A stretch of 64,000 bases of DNA from Novosphingobium sp. FKTRR1 (GTDB lineage: Bacteria > Pseudomonadota > Alphaproteobacteria > Sphingomonadales > Sphingomonadaceae). The notes below the pieces were generated by a model that was not told where the DNA came from, did no database searches, and saw only the letters and a list, made by a program, of their open reading frames with translations. A program made the translations under genes and the position numbers. The stretch lies in contig NZ_JAIZDA010000002.1 in NCBI RefSeq assembly GCF_020404405.1, positions 1 to 64,000 of the forward strand, in the 5' to 3' direction. How positions within the stretch are numbered: the stretch's first letter is position 1; the number at the start of each line of letters is the position of its first letter. Shown here in pieces: positions 45,261 through 53,988 of the stretch.

Positions 45261-45785
45261 TTCGCGCCACCATCCTCCTTGCGGGTCGAGTGCGGCCGTC
45301 AGGCGACGCAGCGCAGCGCGGGCCAGTCGCTCGATCTCGGCCTTGCGGCGGGCCGCAGCCAATGGCTGGGATGCTGCGGGGCGCAGGATCTCGGCATCAT
45401 AGCCATCGCCCACGATGACCCCGCAGCGTTCGGGCAGGAATGCGGGGGTTTCGAGGACGGTCCGATCCAGATGCGGGGCAAGCCCCCAGTAAAACCGGTC
45501 GCAATGGTCCAGATATTCGGTCCATTTGGCATCGCCCAGCAAATCGGCGCGCGCTACCTTGATCTCGACGATCACCACATGCCCGCGTGCATCAATACCC
45601 ATCAGATCGGCGCGCCGCCCATTGCGCAGCGGCATTTCGGCCAGACACCAGATGTCGTTGCGCGCAAACAGGCGGCAGATGCCCCGCGCCACTGCCAGCG
45701 CCTCGCGCTCAAGCGCCGTTGTGGCCACGCCTGCGAGCGCCGCCGAAACGCCATTTCCGCCTGCAATACCGGCATCTGTAGACAT
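45249..45785 (-). CDS. mmcB: MmcB-family DNA repair protein
   Basis: A 178-residue protein of the MmcB family, a PD-(D/E)xK-like nuclease-fold protein known from Caulobacter as an SOS gene needed for mitomycin C resistance. Core residues: ICRLFARNDIWCLAEMPL, then RRADLMGIDARGHVVIVEIKVARADLLGD (candidate Asp...Glu-x-Lys catalytic triad) and KWTEYLDHCDRFYWGL. The ATG at 45785 is preferred over 45803 because the predicted transcript begins near 45803. The gene is led by a LexA box in its promoter. Confidence 0.88.
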   Translation of the reverse strand: MSTDAGIAGGNGVSAALAGVATTALEREALAVARGICRLFARNDIWCLAEMPLRNGRRADLMGIDARGHVVIVEIKVARADLLGDAKWTEYLDHCDRFYWGLAPHLDRTVLETPAFLPERCGVIVGDGYDAEILRPAASQPLAAARRKAEIERLARAALRRLTAALDPQGGWWREGGA

Positions 45786-45809
45786 GGCTGCCGAATCGAT
45801 CATGGGTTC

Positions 45810-45838
45810 AGCGTAGGAACATAAAGAGAACTTGTAAA
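45810..45838 (-). promoter_or_regulatory. LexA-controlled promoter of mmcB
   Basis: On the minus strand the sequence reads TTTACA (45838-45833), 17 bases, TACGCT (45815-45810). The spacer contains GTTC-TCTTTAT-GTTC (45831-45817), the alphaproteobacterial LexA consensus GTTC-N7-GTTC without mismatch. LexA bound here would block the promoter, matching SOS control of mmcB known in Caulobacter. Confidence 0.8.
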
Positions 45839-45971
45839 GTGCTGCGATGTGCGCGGCGAGCGCCCGAATTGCGGAATCGGCCACAATCGAGGCACCAAGT
45901 CCGCTTTGCGCGAACCATTACCGCAAAAAGACTGGCAAGCCGCATCGGGCGCTGCTAGGCGCTCATCCAAC

Positions 45972-46048
45972 GCATCCGTAGCTCAGCTGGATAGAGTACT
46001 GCCCTCCGAAGGCAGGGGTCACAGGTTCGAATCCTGTCGGGTGCACCA
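45972..46048 (+). tRNA. tRNA-Arg (anticodon CCG)
   Basis: A complete 77-base tRNA with encoded CCA. The acceptor stem GCATCCG pairs with CGGGTGC (one G-T), the anticodon stem CTGCC/GGCAG encloses loop CTCCGAA with anticodon CCG, and the T arm is ACAGG-TTCGAAT-CCTGT. The D arm contains AGCTCAGCTGGATAGAG. It reads CGG arginine codons. No integrase gene or attachment-site duplication is seen beside it. Confidence 0.97.
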
Positions 46049-46210
46049 ATATTTCAATAGCCCGGCGGTTGATTGCGGACGCCGAACTGGAAACGGGGGC
46101 GCTCCCGCTGCCCTACCGCGTCGGATCGACGCGCGATGGCTCAGCTGGCCAGAAACTCCACAGCAAAGACGGCTTGCTGTTTGCCTGACCGGGCCTTGAC
46201 TTCCAACCGT

Positions 46211-46852
46211 TCAATTCGCCTCGGCTACCACCCGCATCGCCCGTTCGATCCCGGCCCAGTCCGGCGCGTGGCTGCCGGTGTGGTTGGGCATGCCTGCGCG
46301 GGTCAGGCAGCCTTTGGGGGCGGCGTAGCTGTCGATCCGCCGTTCGGGGTCTTCGCGCCACTGGATGTTGAAGGCCCACAGCTTGGGGAAGAATTCGAGC
46401 CCGCTGTAAGGCAAGTGGTCGTGGATCCACCAGGCCAGCTTGGTCCAGTTCCCCTCCTCCTCATCGGCAAAGGCATCGACGAAGGCGGGCACCACCACGC
46501 ACGCGGTCGCGCCCATGCGGCCTTGCGCATCGCGGCGGTCCCAGATGTGGCCGGCATAGTTCAATTCGTTGCGCGCGCAGTTGTAGCCTTTGGCATTGCC
46601 CAGCGCGTTGACCTCGCAATTGCGATAGGCCGAGCGGATGGCGATGCGGCCAAAGGCATCCTGCAACGGCTCGAGCAGATCCTCGCACAATCGCGTGCCC
46701 GCCGCGATGGCAAGGTCCGGGTCATCGGGCACGTTGCCCAGTCCGTGGATCGCGGCAATGTCGGAAAACAGGAAATCGCGCATGAAAAACGAGCGCGACA
46801 GCCGCACCCGACCAAAGGCGGTCAGGCTGTTGACGGACTTGGGCGGTTTCAT
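46211..46852 (-). CDS. Uncharacterised protein, possibly M15/DD-peptidase-like
   Basis: A 213-residue cytoplasmic-looking protein. GRIAIRSAYRNCEVNALGN followed by NCARNELNYAGHIWDRRD and later WWIHDHLPYSGLEFFPKLWAFNIQW resembles the Hedgehog/D-Ala-D-Ala peptidase fold (SxYRS...H....D...H), with His and Asp residues in comparable places. The exact zinc ligands are not certain, and there is no signal peptide. An N-terminal FFMRDFLFSDIAAIHGLGNVPDDPD segment precedes the domain. Function unknown. Confidence 0.55.
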   Translation of the reverse strand: MKPPKSVNSLTAFGRVRLSRSFFMRDFLFSDIAAIHGLGNVPDDPDLAIAAGTRLCEDLLEPLQDAFGRIAIRSAYRNCEVNALGNAKGYNCARNELNYAGHIWDRRDAQGRMGATACVVVPAFVDAFADEEEGNWTKLAWWIHDHLPYSGLEFFPKLWAFNIQWREDPERRIDSYAAPKGCLTRAGMPNHTGSHAPDWAGIERAMRVVAEAN

Positions 46853-47348
46853 GCGGTTTCCACTCCTGAACGCGCTTGCATCTTGATCTTCTGCCTGCTC
46901 GCCATGCGGTCACAATGAAACTCTGTGGGTTTGCAGACCCGATTGCGATCGATCTCTCGACTATAGGGAGTTAGAGTTTCCCGCGATCAGTTCAACAGGA
47001 ATGGCGCGGGGCTGGAGCCCGGCATAGTCGGGTGGCGTAAAGACGCGTATTGTTGCGCGATCACGACACATGAAGCCCATTGTACCGCTTCCGACGCGGC
47101 AAGAGCCGGAACAATCGGCAGCGACAAGGGTTTACGATCGTGATCAAAAATGCACCTTCACGCGCCGTTGCGCAGTGTTTCGGCAAAGCGTCGCGCACGC
47201 TGCTGCTGCCCGCCGCGCACAGGCGGAGCGCTCCAAATCACCGCACCCCTCGGCCACCGTTTCATCCACCAGCCGACGACCGGTTGCGCTGCATGCCATC
47301 GCAGCCTTTCGGGCGAAAGCGGGGAATGATGCGAAGGTGGGGGTGAAG
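46853..47348. other. Intergenic region between divergent genes, no gene seen
   Basis: This 496-base stretch precedes the P-type ATPase gene on the plus strand and the M15-like gene on the minus strand. The section 46940-46980 is relatively A+T-rich and includes TATAGGG at 46962, a possible -10 in either direction. In-frame codons continue upstream of the ATPase to 47070 but encode no transporter feature. I see no riboswitch, repeat or RNA gene. Confidence 0.5.
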
Positions 47349-49913
47349 ATGGCCATGGCGGATGACACTGGCCTGACTTCAGCCGAAGCTGCGGCACGGC
47401 TGGCGTCCGATGGCCCCAATGAGCTCGCCCGCGCGGGGCGGCGCTCGGTCCTGCGGATTGCGCTGGGGGTGCTGCGCGAGCCGATGCTGCTGCTCCTGCT
47501 GCTGGGCGGTGGTGCCTATCTGTTGCTCGGAAGCCTGACCGAGGCGCTGATCCTGCTGGCCTTCGCCACTTTCTCCATCGCCGTCACCGTCGTTCAAGAG
47601 GCGCGGACAGAGCATGTGCTGGAGGCGTTGCGCGATCTCTCGGCCCCGCGCGCGCTGGTCATCCGGGGCGGCGCGCGCCTGCGCGTTGCCGGGCGCGAGG
47701 TGGTGTGCGGCGATCTGATCGTGCTCGAACAGGGTGACCGGATCGCTGCGGACGCGCGGCTGGTGGAAGCCCATGATCTGCAGGCCGACGAATCGTTGCT
47801 GACCGGCGAATCCCTGCCCGTCGACAAGGTTGCGGCGAAAGAGGGCTTCGACGACACGGCCCCTCGTCCGGGCGGGGAGGGTTTGCCGTTCCTCTATTCC
47901 GGCTCGCTCGTCACGCGCGGAAGCGGGATCGCGCGCGTTCTGGCAACGGGGCCGCGCAGCGAAATCGGGCGGATCGGCCAGTCGCTCGCGGGCCTTGAGA
48001 CCGAAGCGCCGCGCCTGGCCCGAGAAACCACGCGGATCGTGACCTGGTGTGCGGTGGGTGGCGGCGCGGTGGCGCTGTCGGTCGTTCTGCTGTTCGGGCT
48101 GCTTCGCGGTGGATGGATCGAGGCGGTGCTCGCCGGGATCGCCATCGGCATGTCGATGCTGCCCGAGGAGTTTCCGGTGGTGCTCACCGTGTTCCTGGCG
48201 ATGGGTGCATGGCGGATCGGCAAAGTCGGTGTGCTCACCCGCCGCGCTGCCGCGATCGAGACTCTGGGTTCGGCAACCGTACTGTGCACCGACAAGACCG
48301 GAACCCTGACCGAAAATCGCATGTCGGTGGCCGCGTTGTGGTTACCCTCGGGAGAGGCCTTTGCGCTGAAGGCGGGTGTCGCTGTCCCCGAAGGATTTCA
48401 GGCGCTGATCGAGACTGGAGCGCTGGCCAGCGCCGAAACCCCCAGCGATCCGATGGAGATTGCGCTCCTCGGCGCGCGCGGCACGGACGCGCCATTGAGC
48501 GAAACGCACGGCAATCTGGTGCAGGCCTACGCCTTGCGCCCGGACTTGCTGGCGATGTCGAATATCTGGGATGATGGACAGGAACTGCGGCTCTCCGCCA
48601 AGGGCGCGCCCGAAGCGATTGCCGGGCTGTGCCGCCTCTCCCAGGCCGATCATGCGGCGATGAAAGCGGCGGTCGAGGCCATGGCTGAGCGGGGCATCCG
48701 GGTACTGGCCGTTGCCACCGCCGCTCCACAAGATCGCAACTGGGCCAAAAGCCAGCAGGACTATCACTACACGCTGGCGGGGCTGACCGGACTGGCCGAT
48801 CCCTTGCGCGCCAGTGTTCCAGCCGCCGTGGCCGAGTGCCGCAGTGCGGGAATCCGCGTGGTGATGATCACCGGCGACCACGCGGCGACAGCTCGCGCCA
48901 TCGCAATCGAGGCCGGAATCGCTGATGGCGATGTCCTGACCGGCGATGACCTTGCCGCGCTCGATGACGCCGAACTGGCGCAGCGCCTCAAAACAGTCAC
49001 CGTATTTGCCCGGATCATGCCCGAGCAGAAGCTGCGCATCGTGCAGGCGTTCAAGGCGTCGGGTGAGATCGTCGCCATGACCGGGGACGGGGTGAACGAT
49101 GCCCCCTCGCTCAAGGCGGCGCATATCGGGGTGGCCATGGGCCAGCGCGGTACCGATGTGGCGCGCGAGGCTGCCGCGATCGTGCTGCTGGAGGATGATT
49201 TCGGTGCGATCGTGCAGGCGGTGCGGCTTGGGCGGCGGATCTATGACAATATCCGCAAGGCGATGGCCTTCATCTTCGCGGTGCACGTGCCGATTGCCGG
49301 CCTTGCGCTGATCCCGCTGCTGTTCGGCCTGCCGCTGCTGTTCGGCCCGATCCACATCGCGCTGCTCGAAATGGTGATCGATCCGGTCTGCGCGCTGGTG
49401 TTCGAGGCCGAGGAGGACGAGGCCGATATTATGGCGCGCCCGCCGCGCGCGCCAGACGAAGCGCTGTTTTCGCTGCGCATGATCGCGTGGAGCGTGTTTC
49501 AGGGCGGCGCGGCCCTTGCCATGCTGGCGGCCGTGCTGTTCGTGGAGACCGCAAACGCCATGCCCGAGACCGAACTGCGCGCGCTGATGTTCTTCGCGCT
49601 AATCGCTGCGGTTCTGGCGCTGACTTTCGTCAACCGCTCGTTCAGCGCCTCGCTGGGTCAGGCGCTGCTACGCCCAAACCCGGCTCTGCGCGTGGTTCTG
49701 CTGGCGATCGTGGCAATCACCGGTGCGATCCTGTTCATCCCGGCAGCGCAGACCCTGCTCAAATTCGGAACGATCGCGTGGGGCGACATGGCGCTGGCGG
49801 TCGGGCTGGGCGCGTTGTTGCTGGCCTTGCTTGAGGCGGGCAAATTCCTGCTAGGCCGTTTCCTTGCGCGCCGGGGGGATAGGACGCCGCTTTTCCGCGA
49901 GGGAGCTGCATGA
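47349..49913 (+). CDS. Cation-translocating P-type ATPase (P2-like)
   Basis: An 854-residue P-type ATPase: an N-terminal cation-ATPase domain (GLTSAEAAARLASDGPNEL), TGES (152-155) of the actuator domain, PEEFP (272-276) in helix 4, the phosphorylation motif DKTGTLT (Asp315), and GDGVNDAP (579-586). About ten membrane helices and the PEEFP motif place it in the Ca2+/Mn2+ (P2A-like) group rather than heavy-metal P1B pumps, but the ion is not readable. Start 47349 (MAMADDTG) begins at the domain. The last codon overlaps the next gene (ATGA). Confidence 0.88.
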   Translation: MAMADDTGLTSAEAAARLASDGPNELARAGRRSVLRIALGVLREPMLLLLLLGGGAYLLLGSLTEALILLAFATFSIAVTVVQEARTEHVLEALRDLSAPRALVIRGGARLRVAGREVVCGDLIVLEQGDRIAADARLVEAHDLQADESLLTGESLPVDKVAAKEGFDDTAPRPGGEGLPFLYSGSLVTRGSGIARVLATGPRSEIGRIGQSLAGLETEAPRLARETTRIVTWCAVGGGAVALSVVLLFGLLRGGWIEAVLAGIAIGMSMLPEEFPVVLTVFLAMGAWRIGKVGVLTRRAAAIETLGSATVLCTDKTGTLTENRMSVAALWLPSGEAFALKAGVAVPEGFQALIETGALASAETPSDPMEIALLGARGTDAPLSETHGNLVQAYALRPDLLAMSNIWDDGQELRLSAKGAPEAIAGLCRLSQADHAAMKAAVEAMAERGIRVLAVATAAPQDRNWAKSQQDYHYTLAGLTGLADPLRASVPAAVAECRSAGIRVVMITGDHAATARAIAIEAGIADGDVLTGDDLAALDDAELAQRLKTVTVFARIMPEQKLRIVQAFKASGEIVAMTGDGVNDAPSLKAAHIGVAMGQRGTDVAREAAAIVLLEDDFGAIVQAVRLGRRIYDNIRKAMAFIFAVHVPIAGLALIPLLFGLPLLFGPIHIALLEMVIDPVCALVFEAEEDEADIMARPPRAPDEALFSLRMIAWSVFQGGAALAMLAAVLFVETANAMPETELRALMFFALIAAVLALTFVNRSFSASLGQALLRPNPALRVVLLAIVAITGAILFIPAAQTLLKFGTIAWGDMALAVGLGALLLALLEAGKFLLGRFLARRGDRTPLFREGAA

Positions 49914-50983
49914 CCGGACCGCCGGACCCGCACAGCGCAATGGAGCGCGGCTTTCTCCTGATCCTGCTGGTTTGCGCGACGCTTGCCTTTGCCTGGCTGG
50001 CGGGCCCCTTCTCAGGTGCGATCCTGTGGGGCGTGATCGCCGCGATTCTCTTTGCCCCACTCAACGCCGCGCTGCTGCGCCGTGCGCCGTGCCGCCCCAA
50101 TCTGGCAGCGGCGATCACGCTTCTGGCCATCACCGCGGTCGCGGTCGTTCCCGCCATGCTGCTGGGTGCAGCGCTGCTGAGTCAGGCCGCAGCGACCTAT
50201 GGCAGTCTGCAATCGGGCGAGATCAGCTTCGCGCGCAGTTTTGCAGCGGCGGAACAGCATCTGCCGCAAGCTTTGCACGGCTGGCTTGAACGCCTCGGCC
50301 TTGGCGATTTCATCATGGTGCGCGACCGGATCGGCCGGGTGATCGCAAGCAGCCTCCAGCCGCTGGCAGGCCGGGCGCTCGACATCGGGCAATGGGCGTT
50401 CGCGTTCTTCCTGTCGCTTGGGGTGATGCTGTACCTCACCTTCTTCCTGCTGCGCGACGGTGCGCGGATCATCGACCGGATCGAAAGCTGCCTGCCGCTA
50501 GCGCCCGATCAGCGCCGCCTGCTGACCGCACGGTTCGTCGAGGTCGTCCGCGCCACCATCAAGGGCAGCCTGATCGTCGCGGTATTGCAAGGCATGACCG
50601 GCGGCCTTGCCTTCTGGATGCTGGGGATCGGTGGCGCGCTGCTGTGGGGCGTGGCCATGGGGGTGTTCTCACTGTTTCCCGCCATCGGCACCGCGTTCAT
50701 CTGGGTTCCGGTTGCCGCGTGGTTGCTGTTCACGGGCGAAGTGTGGCGCGGCGGTGCCTTGTTCCTCGTCGGCTTCTTCATCGTCAGCAGTGTCGACAAT
50801 GTGGTCCGTCCGATTCTCGTCGGGCGCGATGCACGGATGCCGGATTACATCGTCCTGATCGCGACATTGGGGGGGTTCGAATTGATGGGCTTCAATGGTT
50901 TCGTGATCGGACCGGTGATCGCCGCGCTGTTCTTGGCTGTCTGGGACATCTTCCGCAACGCCCGGCCAACAGGCTCGGGATGA
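49910..50983 (+). CDS. AI-2E family transporter
   Basis: A 357-residue membrane protein of the AI-2 exporter / PerM family: two N-terminal helices (GFLLILLVCATLAFAWLAGPF, ILWGVIAAILFAP), a mid segment and a C-terminal block with FFLSLGVMLYLTFFLLRDG, ATIKGSLIVAVLQGMTGG and SVDNVVRPILVGRDARMPDYIVLIATLGG. Members include autoinducer exporters and Na+/H+ antiporters. It starts inside the ATPase stop (ATGA), so the two are co-translated and may act on the same ion balance. Confidence 0.88.
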   Translation: MTGPPDPHSAMERGFLLILLVCATLAFAWLAGPFSGAILWGVIAAILFAPLNAALLRRAPCRPNLAAAITLLAITAVAVVPAMLLGAALLSQAAATYGSLQSGEISFARSFAAAEQHLPQALHGWLERLGLGDFIMVRDRIGRVIASSLQPLAGRALDIGQWAFAFFLSLGVMLYLTFFLLRDGARIIDRIESCLPLAPDQRRLLTARFVEVVRATIKGSLIVAVLQGMTGGLAFWMLGIGGALLWGVAMGVFSLFPAIGTAFIWVPVAAWLLFTGEVWRGGALFLVGFFIVSSVDNVVRPILVGRDARMPDYIVLIATLGGFELMGFNGFVIGPVIAALFLAVWDIFRNARPTGSG

Positions 50984-51186
50984 GCACACCCGGCCCCGGA
51001 AACCGCAGGCCGAGGTGCTCAAGACCTTTACCACAGGGGCAAGCCAAACCAGCCTCAGACAATGCCGGCGCTCTCGCCGGGGCGATGTGGAGACCCACCA
51101 AGCGGCAGGAGCTTCCCCCATGGCTGCACGCAGCGACATAGGGGACAACAGGACCGCGGCTGCGCGCTTTTCGCCGCCCGAGACGA

Positions 51187-52296
51187 TCACACGAGATGCG
51201 CGCGGAAGAAGCTCTCCAGCTTGTCGAAGGGGATGGCTTGCACGTTGTCGTAAAGATCGACGTGGCTGGCGCCGGGAATGATCATCAGCTCCTTGGGCTC
51301 TGCTGCCGCGGCAAAGGCGGTTTCACTGAAGTAGCGTGAGTGCGCCTTTTCGCCATGGACGAACAGCACCGGGCGCGGGGCGATCTCCTTGATGTAGGTC
51401 AGGATCGGCATGTTCATGAACGAGAGCGGCGTGGTCAGCGCCCAGGCGTTGCCGGAGTTCACGGCGCGCGGGTGGTAGCCGCGCGGCGTCATGTAATAAG
51501 CATGATAGTCGAGCGCGAACTGCGGTTCCCCACCCTTCAGCTGGTTGTACTTCGGCCCATAGGCCGGGGCGCCCCGGGCGGCGTCGTCCCAGCGCTGGCG
51601 GCTGAGTTGCTCCAGCGTCTGGCTGCGCTGTTCGGGTGTCACGCTGTCGAAGTAGCCCTTCGCCATCAGGCGGGTCATGTCATACATCGTGCTGGCGACC
51701 ACGGCCTTCACCCGCTTGTCCACCGCCACGGCATTGAGCGCCAAGCCGCCCCAGCCACAGATGCCGATCACGCCGATCCGTTCGCGATCGACCAGATGGT
51801 GAAGGCCCAGAAAATCGACCGCCGCGCTGAAATCCTCGGTGTTGATGTCGGGTGAGGCGAGATTGCGCGGATGCCCGCCGCTTTCCCCGGTGAACGATGG
51901 GTCAAACGCCAGCGCGACAAAGGCGCGCTCGGCCATGGTCTGGGCGTAAAGTCCGGAGGACTGCTCCTTCACCGCGCCAAAGGGCCCGCCGACGGCCAGC
52001 GCGGCGAGACGCTGGCCGCCATGGTCCTTCGGGCTATACAAGTCGCCGGTCAGCGTGATGCCATAGCGGTTCTGGAAGGTGACCTTCTGGTGCGCCACTT
52101 TGCTGCTTTGCGGGAAAACCTTGTCCCAAGTGCTCGAGTCCGGTGTGCTCGACATGTCGATCGCCTTTGCGGAAAGAGGGAGGATGGAGGCGCTTGCTGC
52201 AAGACCGACCGCGCCTGCCCCCGCCAGCCTGAAGAGCGCGCGACGATCCCAACCTCGGGTATCGGTTTGCGGCGGATGCGGATATTTTTCAGGCAT
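51187..52296 (-). CDS. Tat-exported alpha/beta hydrolase with Cys nucleophile
   Basis: A 369-residue protein. A twin-arginine signal (WDRRALFRLAGAGAVGLAASA, 16-36) targets it to the periplasm. The hydrolase elbow is GICGWGG with Cys180 where most relatives have Ser, as in the YcjY/dienelactone-hydrolase-like group; the acid is near LFVHGEKAHS and the histidine near GASHVDLYD. The ATG at 52296 matches the start of the Tat signal; upstream in-frame codons run into a 7-bp tandem repeat and are unlikely to be coding. Divergent from the cupin gene and flanking the same candidate LysR operator. Confidence 0.82.
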   Translation of the reverse strand: MPEKYPHPPQTDTRGWDRRALFRLAGAGAVGLAASASILPLSAKAIDMSSTPDSSTWDKVFPQSSKVAHQKVTFQNRYGITLTGDLYSPKDHGGQRLAALAVGGPFGAVKEQSSGLYAQTMAERAFVALAFDPSFTGESGGHPRNLASPDINTEDFSAAVDFLGLHHLVDRERIGVIGICGWGGLALNAVAVDKRVKAVVASTMYDMTRLMAKGYFDSVTPEQRSQTLEQLSRQRWDDAARGAPAYGPKYNQLKGGEPQFALDYHAYYMTPRGYHPRAVNSGNAWALTTPLSFMNMPILTYIKEIAPRPVLFVHGEKAHSRYFSETAFAAAAEPKELMIIPGASHVDLYDNVQAIPFDKLESFFRAHLV

Positions 52297-52364
52297 GGGG
52301 GGCGCCTTCGGATTGTTGAGCGGGTTGTGGGGCGGACGGCGGCAGCTTTCGCGCGGCAGGCGCG

Positions 52365-52392
52365 GGCCGATGGCCGATGGCCGATGGCCGAT
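52365..52392. repeat. Four tandem copies of GGCCGAT
   Basis: GGCCGAT is repeated four times exactly (52365, 52372, 52379, 52386), a 28-base microsatellite-like array between the Tat-hydrolase and cupin genes. It lies in the probable 5' leader of the hydrolase. It may be prone to slippage; no reading frame depends on it under the chosen start. Confidence 0.85.
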
Positions 52393-52452
52393 GCAGGCCT
52401 TCGCCTTAGCGCATGGGGCAATGCCGCCGGTCATGAAGTTTGTCGCACGAGG

Positions 52453-52471
52453 CGATGAATGAAAATCATCG
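52453..52471. promoter_or_regulatory. Candidate LysR operator, site 1
   Basis: CGATGAATGAAAATCATCG lies within a perfect inverted repeat (7-bp arms 52452-52458 and 52466-52472, 7-base spacer) and contains the T-N11-A pattern of LysR boxes. It sits between the divergent Tat-hydrolase and cupin genes, about 67 bases before the cupin start. A related sequence occurs at 53876-53894. Confidence 0.55.
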
Positions 52472-52537
52472 CGGCGGTAGGGCGAGCGGGCCTATCACGT
52501 GGCAGGACTCGCATTGCCTCGAGTCAGGAGAACGCCC

Positions 52538-52948
52538 TTGATCCTCAAGCACGCCGGATCGACCCCCTCGCAGATTGGCCCGGCCGAATGGTTCACCGGT
52601 GCGGTGCGGATCGACATGCTCAACGCCGCGCCCGAACCGGCGCGCCATTCCTGCGCGGCGGTCACGTTCGAACCGGGCGCGCGCACCGCGTGGCATACCC
52701 ACCCGCTGGGCCAGACGCTGATCGTGACGGCGGGTTGCGGCTGGACGCAGTGTGAGGGGGAACGGGTGCACATCATCCGCGCAGGCGACGTGATCTGGTG
52801 CCCGCCCGGCCACAAGCACTGGCATGGCGCCACCAGCACCACGGGCATGACCCATATCGCCGTGCAGGAGGCGCTGGATGGCACCCCGGTGCATTGGCTG
52901 GAACAGGTGAGCGAAGAGGATTACCTCGAGGGCTTGGACGCAGTATAG
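52538..52948 (+). CDS. Cupin-domain protein
   Basis: A 136-residue single-domain cupin (double-stranded beta-helix). Metal ligands are readable in [13 protein letters not shown] (His53, His55, Gln59) and [11 protein letters not shown] (His92/94/96). Its closest described relatives include bacterial hydroxynitrile-lyase-like cupins and quinone/phenol-linked proteins; the activity here is unknown. The TTG at 52538 is chosen because AGGAG (52526-52530) lies seven bases ahead, a better signal than the GTG at 52499. It is followed by the LysR gene after seven bases, as one transcript. Confidence 0.82.
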   Translation: MILKHAGSTPSQIGPAEWFTGAVRIDMLNAAPEPARHSCAAVTFEPGARTAWHTHPLGQTLIVTAGCGWTQCEGERVHIIRAGDVIWCPPGHKHWHGATSTTGMTHIAVQEALDGTPVHWLEQVSEEDYLEGLDAV

Positions 52949-52955
52949 GCCACAT

Positions 52956-53864
52956 ATGGCTTTTGCGCGCACCGATCTGGCCGACCTTGGCGTGTTCCTT
53001 ACCATCGCCCGCCACCGCAACTTTCGGCAGGCAGGGGTGGAGCTTGGGGTCAGTGCCTCGGCGCTCAGCCATGCGCTCAAAGGGTTGGAGGAGCGGCTTG
53101 GCGTCAAGCTGCTCAACCGCACCAACCGTTCGGTCACGCTGACGGCGGCGGGTGAGGATCTGTTCGGTCAGATCAGCCAGCCCTTTGCCGATCTGCTGGC
53201 GGCAGAAAGCGTGCTCAACCATCATCGCGTTCAGCCGCGTGGGCGCATCCGGTTAAATGTGCCCGAAGTTGCCGCAGACATGCTGCTGGCGCCGGTATTG
53301 CCCGCGTTCATTCAGCGTTGGCCCGAGATCGCGCTGGACATCTGCGTCGAGGACCGGCTGCTCGACGTGTTCGATGGCGGGTACGATGCAGGCATCCGTT
53401 TTGGCGGCACCGTGCCCGATGACATGATCGCGCAGCGGCTGTCGGCCGAAATTCCGTGGGCGGTGGCGGCATCGCCCGCCTATCTGGCGCAGGCCGGTGT
53501 GCCCATGCACCCCGCCGATCTGGCGGCGCACCGTTGCCTGCAAATCCGGCTGGGGGATGACCGCATCTACCGCTGGGAATTCGACCGGGGCGATGAGCAT
53601 CTGGCGCTGGCGGTGCCGGGGGCGATCACGCACAACTCGGCCACACTGGCGCGTCGGCTGGCACTGCAGGGGGTGGGTCTGGTCTATGCCCCGCTGGCCA
53701 GCCTTGGCGCTGAACTGGGCAGCGGCACATTGCAGCGCGTGCTGGAGGACTGGGTATCGCCGGGGCCTGCGCTGCACATATACTACCCCGGACGGCGCAA
53801 CCTGCCGGTGGGGCTGCGCCTGCTCGTCGATCTGATCCGCGAGATGCAACCGCTGGGGTTCTGA
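52956..53864 (+). CDS. LysR-family transcriptional regulator
   Basis: A 302-residue LysR protein. The HTH spans about 8-65 (LADLGVFLTIARHRNFRQAGVELGVSASALSHALKGLEERLG), followed by NRTNRSVTLTAAGE and an inducer-binding domain (~95-295) with FDGGYDAGIRFGGTVP. Placed seven bases after the cupin gene, with candidate operators in front of the cupin gene and behind its own stop, it probably autoregulates and controls the surrounding redox genes. The inducer is unknown. Confidence 0.92.
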   Translation: MAFARTDLADLGVFLTIARHRNFRQAGVELGVSASALSHALKGLEERLGVKLLNRTNRSVTLTAAGEDLFGQISQPFADLLAAESVLNHHRVQPRGRIRLNVPEVAADMLLAPVLPAFIQRWPEIALDICVEDRLLDVFDGGYDAGIRFGGTVPDDMIAQRLSAEIPWAVAASPAYLAQAGVPMHPADLAAHRCLQIRLGDDRIYRWEFDRGDEHLALAVPGAITHNSATLARRLALQGVGLVYAPLASLGAELGSGTLQRVLEDWVSPGPALHIYYPGRRNLPVGLRLLVDLIREMQPLGF

Positions 53865-53875
53865 TCCCCGGCCCA

Positions 53876-53894
53876 CGATGAATTTTCTTCAACG
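53876..53894. promoter_or_regulatory. Candidate LysR operator, site 2
   Basis: CGATGAATTTTCTTCAACG contains T-GAATTTTCTTC-A (T-N11-A, 53879-53891) and shares 13 of 19 positions with site 1, including CGATGAAT at the left and TCA/CG at the right. It lies 12 bases after the lysR stop and about 95 bases before the flavodoxin gene, the expected spot for an activator site. Confidence 0.5.
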
Positions 53895-53988
53895 CCCCAT
53901 GGAGCACGCGCCGTCTCACGCCAAGGGCGCCTGTCGGCGTATGGCCTGCCTTGCGCGCCGACCGACGGGCACCATTGGTGAAAACGCC

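Noticed and set aside
45972..46199. tRNA-Arg as an integration site of a genomic island
   Set aside because: No integrase, no duplicated 3' tRNA segment and ordinary chromosomal genes on both sides.
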